The notes below the pieces were generated by a model. That model saw only the letters and a program-made list of their open reading frames with translations, was not told where the DNA came from and ran no database searches. From the NCBI GenBank assembly GCA_947624465.1, contig CANQKJ010000004.1, forward strand, positions 1 to 29,928: a stretch of 29,928 nucleotides of DNA, given 5' to 3'. Positions within the stretch are counted from its first letter, which is position 1; each line of letters starts with the position of its first letter. The translations under genes and the position numbers were made by a program. The stretch is from an uncultured Oscillospiraceae bacterium. GTDB taxonomy: Bacteria > Bacillota > Clostridia > Oscillospirales > Oscillospiraceae. Below, piece after piece: positions 23,451 through 29,928 of this stretch.

Positions 23451-24626
23451 ATGACTCAGGGCTATGAGGTCCCAGAGGGAGAGCAGACGAGACTTGACAA
23501 CGATCTGCTATGGGAAATTGACAGTATGGATGAGCTGCAGGAAAGTAAGGAATTAATACCGCCTTACTTTGATTTGGGCCAAAATTTTGCCTCATTCTCA
23601 ATTTTCATATCCAATACAGCGAAAAAGCGGGGCTTCTCGGGAAAAGAAAATGACACGGCTGCATTGGCAGCGTTCATTCACAACGCCGTTATAAAGACCG
23701 GAGGGAACCTGAGCAAAGCGACCATAAAGAACTGGCTGACGAAATCCGGGCCGGATGGGAATGGACGGACAAATGTATATCAGCTCTGCTTTGCACTTGA
23801 GCTTGATGTCCCACAAACTTTTGAGCTTTTTATGAAGGCATACTTTGAGCGTCCGTTTGATTTTCATCGCATTGAAGAGTGTATATATTGGTATTGCATT
23901 AAAAATCACCTTCCATATTGCCACGCACTTGAGATGATCCAGTCTGTCCAGAACAGCAGCCATGAAGACGACGCTCCCGTCATTGACGCGACGAACCAAA
24001 TTGCTGAGCAGGTCAAACAGTTTGATGACGAGGCCCTTCTGATCCACTTCCTATCAACGCATCAGAGCAGCTTTGAAGTGAACAACAAGACTGGAAGGGA
24101 AAAGACAGAGAAACTGATCGACGAATGCAAAGAACTGGCCAATCAACTTCAAGCCGAGAAGAAGGCCATAATAAACAGCGCTGATGACTTGGATACAGCG
24201 CATAAGTTAATTGATTCAGATGAAAAGCTGCTCGCTGAAATCTACGGCTTCCATGCACGCAGCGAGGAATACAAAGGATACGGCTTTGCCTTTCCCGATC
24301 GCGTAAAGAGGAACTTCCCCCAGTTTTCACAGCTTCAGAAAATAAGAAGTGGTAATGGCCTCACATATGACATTGTCCGAAAGGCATTGATCTTGTTTGG
24401 GTTTTACAGATTCTTCGCAACAATCAGACTTGAATCCGATGGGGATATCGAAGGGGATGTCTTTGATGAGTTCAAAGACGAGATGAATGGTATCCTAGAT
24501 GAATGCGGATATGCTTCCCTTTATGTCCGCACTCCCTACGATTGGATGTTTTTACACTGCGCTACGACAGCAAGCCCCCTTGAAGAATTACAGACATTTA
24601 CAAACGATTTTTGGCAAGAGAAATAG
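23451..24626 (+). CDS. uncharacterised protein with helix-turn-helix-like segment, partner of the kinase-STAND gene
   Basis: Protein of 391 residues, cytosolic. Residues about 72-132 (AFIHNAVIKTGGNLSKATIKNWL, then YQLCFALELDVPQTFELF) look like a helix-turn-helix of the kind that recognises DNA, with an Asn-Trp in the recognition helix. Residues 135-165 continue as a conserved-looking helical block. Residues 190-260 are strongly helical and charged, and the last 110 residues are a mixed domain I do not recognise. The ATG at 23451 follows GGGGGTG. It has its own consensus promoter and ends 52 bp before the kinase-STAND gene start. It is the obvious candidate to bind the repeated GCTTTTTCAA boxes that precede the regulated genes. 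A regulator role is inference. Confidence 0.6.
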   Translation: MTQGYEVPEGEQTRLDNDLLWEIDSMDELQESKELIPPYFDLGQNFASFSIFISNTAKKRGFSGKENDTAALAAFIHNAVIKTGGNLSKATIKNWLTKSGPDGNGRTNVYQLCFALELDVPQTFELFMKAYFERPFDFHRIEECIYWYCIKNHLPYCHALEMIQSVQNSSHEDDAPVIDATNQIAEQVKQFDDEALLIHFLSTHQSSFEVNNKTGREKTEKLIDECKELANQLQAEKKAIINSADDLDTAHKLIDSDEKLLAEIYGFHARSEEYKGYGFAFPDRVKRNFPQFSQLQKIRSGNGLTYDIVRKALILFGFYRFFATIRLESDGDIEGDVFDEFKDEMNGILDECGYASLYVRTPYDWMFLHCATTASPLEELQTFTNDFWQEK

Positions 24627-24660
24627 CTTTTTCAAACTTGCGATGTGCTCATGATATGCT
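24625..24660 (+). promoter_or_regulatory. shared promoter-like element, copy 3, before the kinase-STAND gene
   Basis: AGCTTTTTCAAA (24625-24636) overlaps the stop of the preceding gene and is followed after 18 bp by TATGCT (24655-24660). It matches copies 1 and 2 in box, spacing and -10-like hexamer. Transcripts would start near 24667, giving a very short leader that still contains the GAGG site. Confidence 0.55.
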
Positions 24661-24678
24661 CTGCGCGAGGTGATACGC

Positions 24679-27600
24679 ATGAATGCAGTTCTGGAAATAG
24701 GAACTAAGATTCAGCTTAATGGGTTGTCCGGTACGTTTGTGATTGAGGCTATTCAAGGTCGTGGTAGCTCATGTGTGGTCTACCGTACAGAGTATAAAGA
24801 TAAAGAAGGGAATACTATTGAGTATCTGCTTAAGGAGTACAATCCAACTCTGATACCGATGGTACGGGACAATGATGGGATACTGAGGCCAAAGCGAAAG
24901 GATCTGTTTCAGAAGGGGCTCGATGCTTTTACATCTGGCTATCGACAGCAGGAGACGATCAGACAAATCTTGGGACTCAAGAATTCTACTGCCATAATCA
25001 ATGGATGCTTCCCAGGTAATGGCACCCAGTATATCGTTATGCCCTTGTTCGAGGGGGAAACGTATGAGCATGTAGAAGATCATTCGTTGGCAGAAACGCT
25101 GAAAACAGTAAAGGCATTGACGGAGGTCATCGAGAAATACCATGATGCAGGCTTCTTGCATCTGGATTTAAAGCCCTCAAACATTTTCATTGTTCCGGAG
25201 ACTAGAGAATATTTGTTCCTTTTTGACTTTGACAGCGTGGTTGCCAAGGATCGCCTACCATCTGTGCCATCGCTTTCTTTCTCGCAAAACTGGGCTGCTC
25301 CGGAGCAAAAGATTCCAGGTATGCGACGTTGGATTTGTGAGGCTACTGACTATTACGCTATTGGAGAGATTCTGTTTTATAAGGTCATGGGGAAACATTC
25401 CCAAGACGTTGATAGAAGATCATTTTCTAAGTATACATTCCCTGCTGACTCACAGCTCTTACATGGTGTTGACGATCTAATCTTTCGTAGACTAACTGAC
25501 TTTTTCCATCACACGCTTTGTTGCAGTGTCAAAAAGCGGTGGCAGACTGCTGAGGAATTGCTGGTTGCGCTGGATGACATGATCAAACTTGCAACAAATG
25601 AGCATTACTTATGCTCTTCGTGCCCTAGCCCAAAAGATTTCTTCATCGGTCGAGAGGGCGAATTGGCTGAGATACACGATAGGTTACAAAGACAGCATCT
25701 GTTGTTCCTGTGTGGCATGGGTGGCATTGGAAAAAGCGAACTGGCCAAAAATTATGCAGTACGCTACGCTTCGTCATATGACAAAGTGATGTTTGCTGTC
25801 TTTTCTGAGAATTGGACAACAACGATTACCGACGATAACAGCATCATCATTTCAAATTTCGGTCGGACTGATCAAGAATCTGCTCAGGAATATTTCCAGA
25901 GGAAAATTAAAAAGCTTTATGAGCTATGTAATCCCCGTACCCTTCTGATTATTGACAATTTGGATCAAGAATTCTCTCAGGATGAGATAAAAAGATGGAA
26001 GGAGATACAGAAACTTAATTGCAAGATTCTTATAACTTCACGAATCAATAATTGGGATTATCAAATTCAGAATGTAGAGAAGCTAAAGAATCGCTCCGAT
26101 GCAGAGAAATTGTTCTGCCGCTGGTGCCCCGTTTTCACGTCTGATGAAACGGAATGGCAGGCAATGCAGGACATTCTCGATTATTTGGACTACCATACCA
26201 TGGCAATAGAGATAATAGCAAAGCAGACTACAGCTAGCGGATATACTCCTGAAGAAATGCTGGATAGGCTGAGGAAGCACGGTGTTGTAGATTGCGGCAA
26301 AGAGAGAGTGAAGGCCACAAAAGACGATGAAATCAGAAAGGGTCGTGCCTTCGAGCATATTCAGGTGTTGTTTGCTATTGCTTCTCTGGATGATGAGAAA
26401 CAGAAGATCCTTCTGTGTATGTCGTTTATTCACCCCACAGGCATTAGTCGGAAGCAGTTTAAAAACTGGTGCAGCATAGAATCTCTTGACGACGTCAATG
26501 ATTTGTGTAGCATGAGTTGGCTTCAGTTACAGGAAGACAAGCTGACGATTCATCCTCTAGTTGCTGAGGTGGTGCAAGCAAGTATTACCATTCCAATGGA
26601 TTCCTGCAACCAGTTTATAAATGCGTTTGGTATGTACCTAAGACAGGACCTGAACGAGGTTCCATACCGCGAAAAGCTGATCCGTAAGACATTGGCGCTT
26701 TGGGCCAGTCGCCTAATCATTCGATTGGGCCTATCTTCGCCGGAGATTGCAGATTTCTTCAACTACACAGCGCAGATTTTACGGCAACTCTGTGAAAAAT
26801 CGGACGCAGTAGAGTATGGAAAGCGAAATGTTGAGATGCTTGAAGCGGTATATGCTGACCATAGAGCATCACTTATGAATGCGTATAACAATTATGCTGC
26901 GGCCTTAATGGAAAATGATAATTATGAAGAATCCAATCGGTTTTTTCTAAAGGCACTTACAGAGTTAGATAGAATAACTGGTAATGGAGAAAAGCATAAT
27001 TCTGAATATGCAGCAATTCTTAGCAATATTGCGTCCACTTATTCATCGATTGGCAAAATTGAGATGGCGGAATTATATTATCAGAAAGCACTCAACGCCA
27101 TGAATTGGCCTGCCTCGGTTGGCTCAGTTGGAACTGCGATAATTCTCAGAAATATTGGAAAACTTTATCTGGATAAAGGCCAGTATATTTTGGCACACGA
27201 CTATTTAAAACAGGCTTTGAATACAATGAAAGCTTTAAATAAAGAGTGCCATTCATATACTGAGAATATTTATCAAACGTTGGGGCACTTATATTGGGAA
27301 ATGGGCAAGTACACTGAAGCGGAGCAGTCACTGTACAGTGCTGAAAAAATCGATAAAGTACTTTATGGAGATCTACATCCGCATCTTGCCAGTTTGTATA
27401 ATCTGATGGGCCTGTTATTCGCTGGCGAGGGGAAAGGAACAGAAGCGAGGCATTATTATGAATTATCGCTTGAGATTTTTTCGCATTTTTTCCCAAAAAA
27501 CCATGAACGTGTAATGTCCGTCAAGAATAACTTGGGTACTCTTTGTTTTCAACAAGGAGACTATATTTCTGCAGAGGGAATATTCAAGGAAGACTTTGAC

Positions 27601-28113
27601 GCAAGTATTGAAAAATATGGGAAAACCAGTGCAAAACTGATAACGCCGTATGTTAATTTGTCAGCCGTACATCGAACGCTTAATAAAGTTCCTTTGGCAA
27701 GAGATGAAGCCGCTCAGGCCTTAACACTCAGCCAAAACGTTTATGGAGAGAAGCATATTAAAACTGCTGCATGCTATAATGCGCTGGGGTTATGCTTCAA
27801 AAAAATAGGGGACATGGATACGGCAATTGAAATGTACCAGAAGAAACTTGCTATTTTGCAGAGCCTATCAGACGGAGAAGACAGAAGAACGTCAGAGACG
27901 TACTACCAGCTCGGCCAAGCTTATGCGGCAAAGGGCGAATATCAAATTTCCGTTGACTGCCTAAATAAGGCCATACATTATTGGCAAGAGCATCAAGCAT
28001 CGGAAGTTACTATCCTGCAACAAGCGCTTAGAACGCAGATTTCCAATCTGGTACACTTAGGACTCAAGCAGGAGGCTGAACAATATCAGCAATACCTGGA
28101 TTCGCTTGAATAA
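24679..28113 (+). CDS. Ser/Thr protein kinase - STAND/NB-ARC NTPase - TPR fusion protein
   Basis: Cytosolic protein of 1144 residues with three parts. The kinase domain (about 14-305) has the glycine loop GRGSSCVVY (27-35), K52 in YLLKEY, the catalytic loop HLDLKPSN (D163, K165, N168), a DFD variant of DFG at 183-185, and APE (207-209), so all catalytic residues are present. The STAND NTPase (about 320-620) begins FFIGREGEL, with P-loop GMGGIGKS (346-353), Walker B LLIIDNLD (422-429) and an ITSR sensor-like motif (452-455). A winged-helix-like part is followed by TPRs from about 730 to 1135. The ATG at 24679 follows GAGG; an upstream in-frame GTG is less likely. STAND proteins use repeats to sense a trigger and oligomerise; here that would activate the kinase. 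A phage-sensing role is inferred from architecture and neighbours. Confidence 0.9.
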   Translation: MNAVLEIGTKIQLNGLSGTFVIEAIQGRGSSCVVYRTEYKDKEGNTIEYLLKEYNPTLIPMVRDNDGILRPKRKDLFQKGLDAFTSGYRQQETIRQILGLKNSTAIINGCFPGNGTQYIVMPLFEGETYEHVEDHSLAETLKTVKALTEVIEKYHDAGFLHLDLKPSNIFIVPETREYLFLFDFDSVVAKDRLPSVPSLSFSQNWAAPEQKIPGMRRWICEATDYYAIGEILFYKVMGKHSQDVDRRSFSKYTFPADSQLLHGVDDLIFRRLTDFFHHTLCCSVKKRWQTAEELLVALDDMIKLATNEHYLCSSCPSPKDFFIGREGELAEIHDRLQRQHLLFLCGMGGIGKSELAKNYAVRYASSYDKVMFAVFSENWTTTITDDNSIIISNFGRTDQESAQEYFQRKIKKLYELCNPRTLLIIDNLDQEFSQDEIKRWKEIQKLNCKILITSRINNWDYQIQNVEKLKNRSDAEKLFCRWCPVFTSDETEWQAMQDILDYLDYHTMAIEIIAKQTTASGYTPEEMLDRLRKHGVVDCGKERVKATKDDEIRKGRAFEHIQVLFAIASLDDEKQKILLCMSFIHPTGISRKQFKNWCSIESLDDVNDLCSMSWLQLQEDKLTIHPLVAEVVQASITIPMDSCNQFINAFGMYLRQDLNEVPYREKLIRKTLALWASRLIIRLGLSSPEIADFFNYTAQILRQLCEKSDAVEYGKRNVEMLEAVYADHRASLMNAYNNYAAALMENDNYEESNRFFLKALTELDRITGNGEKHNSEYAAILSNIASTYSSIGKIEMAELYYQKALNAMNWPASVGSVGTAIILRNIGKLYLDKGQYILAHDYLKQALNTMKALNKECHSYTENIYQTLGHLYWEMGKYTEAEQSLYSAEKIDKVLYGDLHPHLASLYNLMGLLFAGEGKGTEARHYYELSLEIFSHFFPKNHERVMSVKNNLGTLCFQQGDYISAEGIFKEDFDASIEKYGKTSAKLITPYVNLSAVHRTLNKVPLARDEAAQALTLSQNVYGEKHIKTAACYNALGLCFKKIGDMDTAIEMYQKKLAILQSLSDGEDRRTSETYYQLGQAYAAKGEYQISVDCLNKAIHYWQEHQASEVTILQQALRTQISNLVHLGLKQEAEQYQQYLDSLE

Positions 28114-28115
28114 AC

Positions 28116-28151
28116 TGCTTTTTCAATTCTGTAACTTCGATATGGTATCAT
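28116..28151 (+). promoter_or_regulatory. shared promoter-like element, copy 4, after the kinase-STAND gene
   Basis: TGCTTTTTCAAT (28116-28127), an 18-bp spacer and TATCAT (28146-28151). It lies 3 bp after the kinase stop and points to the right, where no gene begins; the only feature is a terminator at 28222-28264. Confidence 0.5.
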
Positions 28152-28157
28152 TCACAT

Positions 28158-28264
28158 CGTCAGAGAACCTTCCTATTCTTTGAGACGGGTCTGGTCAACC
28201 CGCCAAGCAATACTCCTTGTTAAGCAGAAACGGGGCTTGATTCTCAAGCCCCGTTTCTGCTTTT
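28158..28264 (+). ncRNA. candidate small RNA of about 105 nt from element copy 4
   Basis: The stretch lies between promoter-like copy 4 and a 19-bp terminator. It contains a small CGGGT/ACCCG stem near 28185-28201 and no start codon with a ribosome site. It could equally be the 3' untranslated tail of the kinase mRNA. The shared promoter architecture is the only reason to propose an independent RNA. Confidence 0.4.
28222..28264 (+). terminator. strong Rho-independent terminator after the kinase-STAND gene
   Basis: A perfect 19-bp stem (28222-28240 with 28244-28262) has a 3-nt loop and continues into TT. It ends the kinase operon and any RNA from copy 4. Confidence 0.85.
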
Positions 28265-28326
28265 GCGTTAACATGACAAGACCCCTGATTCTACCAGGGA
28301 CGAATAAAAAGCCCGGCAGATAAAAA

Positions 28327-28355
28327 TTCCCAAACCAGACGAAATGGTTTGGGAA
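28327..28355. repeat. hairpin TTCCCAAACCA/TGGTTTGGGAA
   Basis: Perfect 11-bp arms enclose 7 nt. Between 28266 and 28560 there is no credible gene; a further ATAATAAT/ATTATTAT pair lies near 28465-28492. The stretch looks like decayed intergenic DNA. Confidence 0.45.
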
Positions 28356-28560
28356 CCGCATAATGAAGGGCTACGGGGATCTTTGATAAAGAAAAAACAG
28401 GTACAATCAAATTTGAGACCAAACAGGACAACGACCTGTTTATGGGTCGCAGAGCTAACGATACGATAATAATATTCGATATCATTATTATAGGGGTCGG
28501 AAATAATGCCCCCCTGGAATCTGGGTCAACCAATAGTTTACCAGTGTTTTAGACCACGCT

Positions 28561-28636
28561 TTTTGAAGGTATTAAGGGAAGTATAGCGGCTCCCTTCGTT
28601 TCCTACTTGTGAATCTTACAGAATCGCAGGACAGCG
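28561..28636. repeat. diverged ~90-bp repeat, unit A
   Basis: It aligns with units B and C through TTTTGAAGG...AAGGGAAGTAT...CCCTTCGTTT...CTTACAGAATC, and is the most diverged. A gene remnant begins inside its right half. Confidence 0.5.
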
Positions 28637-28749
28637 AGTTGGCCAAGCTGTTCAACTCCTGCCCGCCGGGGTCCTACTCGTTGGAGGCGTGGGACACCTA
28701 TATAGACGGGGTCTACACCCACACCGAGTATCGGGTCTATGTGATCTGA
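28609..28749 (+). pseudogene. 46-codon gene remnant
   Basis: The frame reads GTG (28609) to TGA (28749), with GC-rich codons and protein-like content: SELAKLFNSCPPGSYSLEAW then DTYIDGVYTHTEYRVYVI. This looks like the C-terminus of a longer protein of mobile-element origin whose 5' part has been replaced by repeat unit A. No ribosome site precedes the GTG. I cannot name the family. Confidence 0.45.
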
Positions 28750-28831
28750 CCGCTCAACGCATTGGGGTCGCTCCATCCGCAAATGGAGCGGCCCTGCCTT
28801 TTGGAAGAAGTATTTTCTACGCATATAGAAA

Positions 28832-28921
28832 CCGTTTTCGAGGGGCAGTAAGGCAGGTACACAGCCCCCCCTTGTTTCGCGCTTTTGAGCCTTACAGAAT
28901 CAAGGGCTGCGAAGCCCCTAA
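28832..28921. repeat. diverged ~90-bp hairpin repeat, unit B
   Basis: It aligns along its length with unit C 129 bp to the right. The arms TTTCGC/GCGAAG and CTT..GA/TCAAG form a stem around CCTTACAGAA. It has no ORF. Confidence 0.6.
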
Positions 28922-28960
28922 ATGCGTAGAAAGCAGGAAACCCATGTCACGCTTGTAAGT

Positions 28961-29049
28961 CCGTTTTTCAGAGAGGTAAGGTAAATACACAGCCCACTCT
29001 CGTTTTGCGGTTTTGAGTCTTAGAAAATCAAGGACCGCAAAACCCTAAA
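28961..29049. repeat. diverged ~90-bp hairpin repeat, unit C
   Basis: It shares ACACAGCCC, TTTTGAG and GAAAATCAAGG-type blocks with unit B. Its stem TTTTGCGGT/ACCGCAAAA is perfect although the bases differ from unit B, so pairing is kept while sequence changes. Confidence 0.6.
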
Positions 29050-29088
29050 GCCGTGACACTGCGGCCTGTTCCGCTACTGGTGGATCAC

Positions 29089-29928
29089 CTACGACTCCTT
29101 CAGCCATCGCTCGAATTCCGCTTGCGAGATCGTCCCAGCCTCGCACTCCTCCTTCTTCTCTCTGGCCCTCTCGCCCCACGCGTAGAAGGAGTCCTTGTCG
29201 ATTTTCCCGGCCCTGATCCAGCCAAAGCGCTTCTTGTATTCCCGCCGGTACGCGGTGAACACCTCGTCCTCCTGGCTGCGCCTCGTCCATTGGATGCCCG
29301 CCGCCACATCCTTGCAGGTACGGCCCTTGTCATCGATGGGCAAATCGCAATACTCCGCGGTGAGCCGCTTGGAGATGGCAAAGTACCGCCCGCAGTGTTT
29401 GCACACCCGCATCCGCAACTCCCGCCTCACGCACTCCCGCACCGCGTAGTCGATGAGATCGTAGATAGTAGTGGGGCGCAAGACTTCCGCAAAGGTGGTT
29501 ACATCCACCACCTCAAGGTTCAGCGTCAGTGGTTGAAATTGATAAACATCCAATGGCCTCTTACCATAGTAGTCATAGTAAGACACCATCTTCTCCGGCA
29601 CGGAGCGTTTGTCCTTCACGTCCACGTCCAGCACCTGAGCGAACAACAGCTTGAGCTGCTTCTGGATGGTATCGATGTTGCTGGGGATATGAGAGATGGC
29701 CTTGTGGGGCAGCAGATCCATGCACTTCTGATAGCTAACAGCCCTGGCCCGGTCGAGGCGCTTCTCCCAATCCTGTTTCAGAAACTCAAAGTAGACGTGC
29801 GTCCCCGCCAGCAGATTGAGTTCCTCTGAAACCGTCTCCGCATAGCTCTCATCCTTCTCGGAGTACAGTTTCATCAGAGCGCGGTCGATGGTTCGGAAGT
29901 GTGGCTCCAGCGACCAGATATCCAGATA
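29089..29928 (-). CDS. DUF6076-like zinc-ribbon protein, 5' end beyond window
   Basis: About 280 codons are visible; the frame is open to base 29928, so the start lies to the right of the window (an internal ATG at 29874 is not a convincing start). The C-terminal part carries a Cys-rich motif, CKHCGRYF with a later YC and a C in GRTCKDVAA, likely binding a metal ion, and then a helical charged tail ending ERWLKES. This layout is that of DUF6076 proteins, common in Clostridia accessory regions and of unknown function. High GC and codon use differ from the AT-rich kinase island to its left. Confidence 0.75.
   Translation of the reverse strand, partial: YLDIWSLEPHFRTIDRALMKLYSEKDESYAETVSEELNLLAGTHVYFEFLKQDWEKRLDRARAVSYQKCMDLLPHKAISHIPSNIDTIQKQLKLLFAQVLDVDVKDKRSVPEKMVSYYDYYGKRPLDVYQFQPLTLNLEVVDVTTFAEVLRPTTIYDLIDYAVRECVRRELRMRVCKHCGRYFAISKRLTAEYCDLPIDDKGRTCKDVAAGIQWTRRSQEDEVFTAYRREYKKRFGWIRAGKIDKDSFYAWGERAREKKEECEAGTISQAEFERWLKES

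Noticed and set aside
24013..24330. 105-codon minus-strand frame inside the HTH-containing gene
   Set aside because: It is a shadow of the plus-strand gene, with no ribosome site and no family features.
28173..28361. 62-codon minus-strand frame over the kinase terminator
   Set aside because: It is a translation of the terminator hairpin and its flank, without a ribosome site.
28291..28533. 80-codon minus-strand hydrophobic frame
   Set aside because: No ribosome site, and its content comes from AT-rich hairpins; a plus-strand remnant is equally possible, so neither is called.
28561..29049. CRISPR-like array or insertion sequence ends
   Set aside because: There are only three diverged units, with no transposase frame and no constant repeat with variable spacers.

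Overview
The window looks like a chromosome segment of a GC-rich, Gram-positive anaerobe of the Clostridia, most likely a gut Oscillospirales relative. The grounds are strong AGGAGG-type ribosome binding sites, a YesM/YesN-type sensor pair, LplB/YtcP-type sugar permeases, DUF6076 and SLOG-type genes, and a mobile-element style common in that group. The genus is inference.

Region 1 (1-14300, GC-rich, all on the minus strand) is a plant-glycan utilisation locus. In transcription order it holds an alpha-L-rhamnosidase (GH78), a CE1-like esterase, a sensor histidine kinase, an AraC-type response regulator, a solute-binding lipoprotein, two ABC permeases, a type-B carboxylesterase, a GH43 beta-xylosidase/arabinofuranosidase-like enzyme, and a GH3 beta-glycosidase cut by the window edge. 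No ATPase gene is present, as is usual for systems sharing an MsmX-type ATPase. Together they would sense, import, deacylate and hydrolyse a decorated, rhamnose- and probably xylose-containing glycoside or xylan fragment.

Region 2 (14300-19010) is a mobile-element junction. It has a SLOG-like gene divergent from an XRE regulator, a dense set of hairpins, a candidate structured RNA with its own promoter and terminator (about 16740-17045), an excisionase and a tyrosine integrase. It ends at a terminator plus the 3' half of a tRNA-Val(CAC) gene whose 5' half is missing.

Region 3 (19100-21600) holds two small toxin-antitoxin-like modules: a HicB-like/DUF2442 pair on the minus strand and, divergently, an XRE antitoxin-like gene overlapping a DUF6036-type nucleotidyltransferase.

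Region 4 (21700-28300, clearly more AT-rich) is the most interesting part. A 1144-residue protein joins a Ser/Thr kinase domain, a STAND/NB-ARC-like NTPase and C-terminal TPRs, so it has the layout of a bacterial NLR-like immune sensor. Just upstream is an uncharacterised HTH-containing protein. Divergent from both is a minus-strand operon encoding a protein with a possible nuclease-like N-terminus and a glycine-zipper membrane domain, then two tiny proteins (43 and 58 residues). Four copies of a promoter-like element (GCTTTTTCAA, 17-18 bp, then a -10-like hexamer) lie before these genes. The fourth sits after the kinase gene and points at a roughly 105-nt stretch ending in a strong terminator, a candidate small RNA. 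I propose this as an undescribed kinase-STAND conflict system; the defence function is inference.

Region 5 (28300-29928) is decayed accessory DNA: three diverged copies of a roughly 90-bp hairpin repeat, a 46-codon gene remnant, and a DUF6076-like gene running off the right edge.
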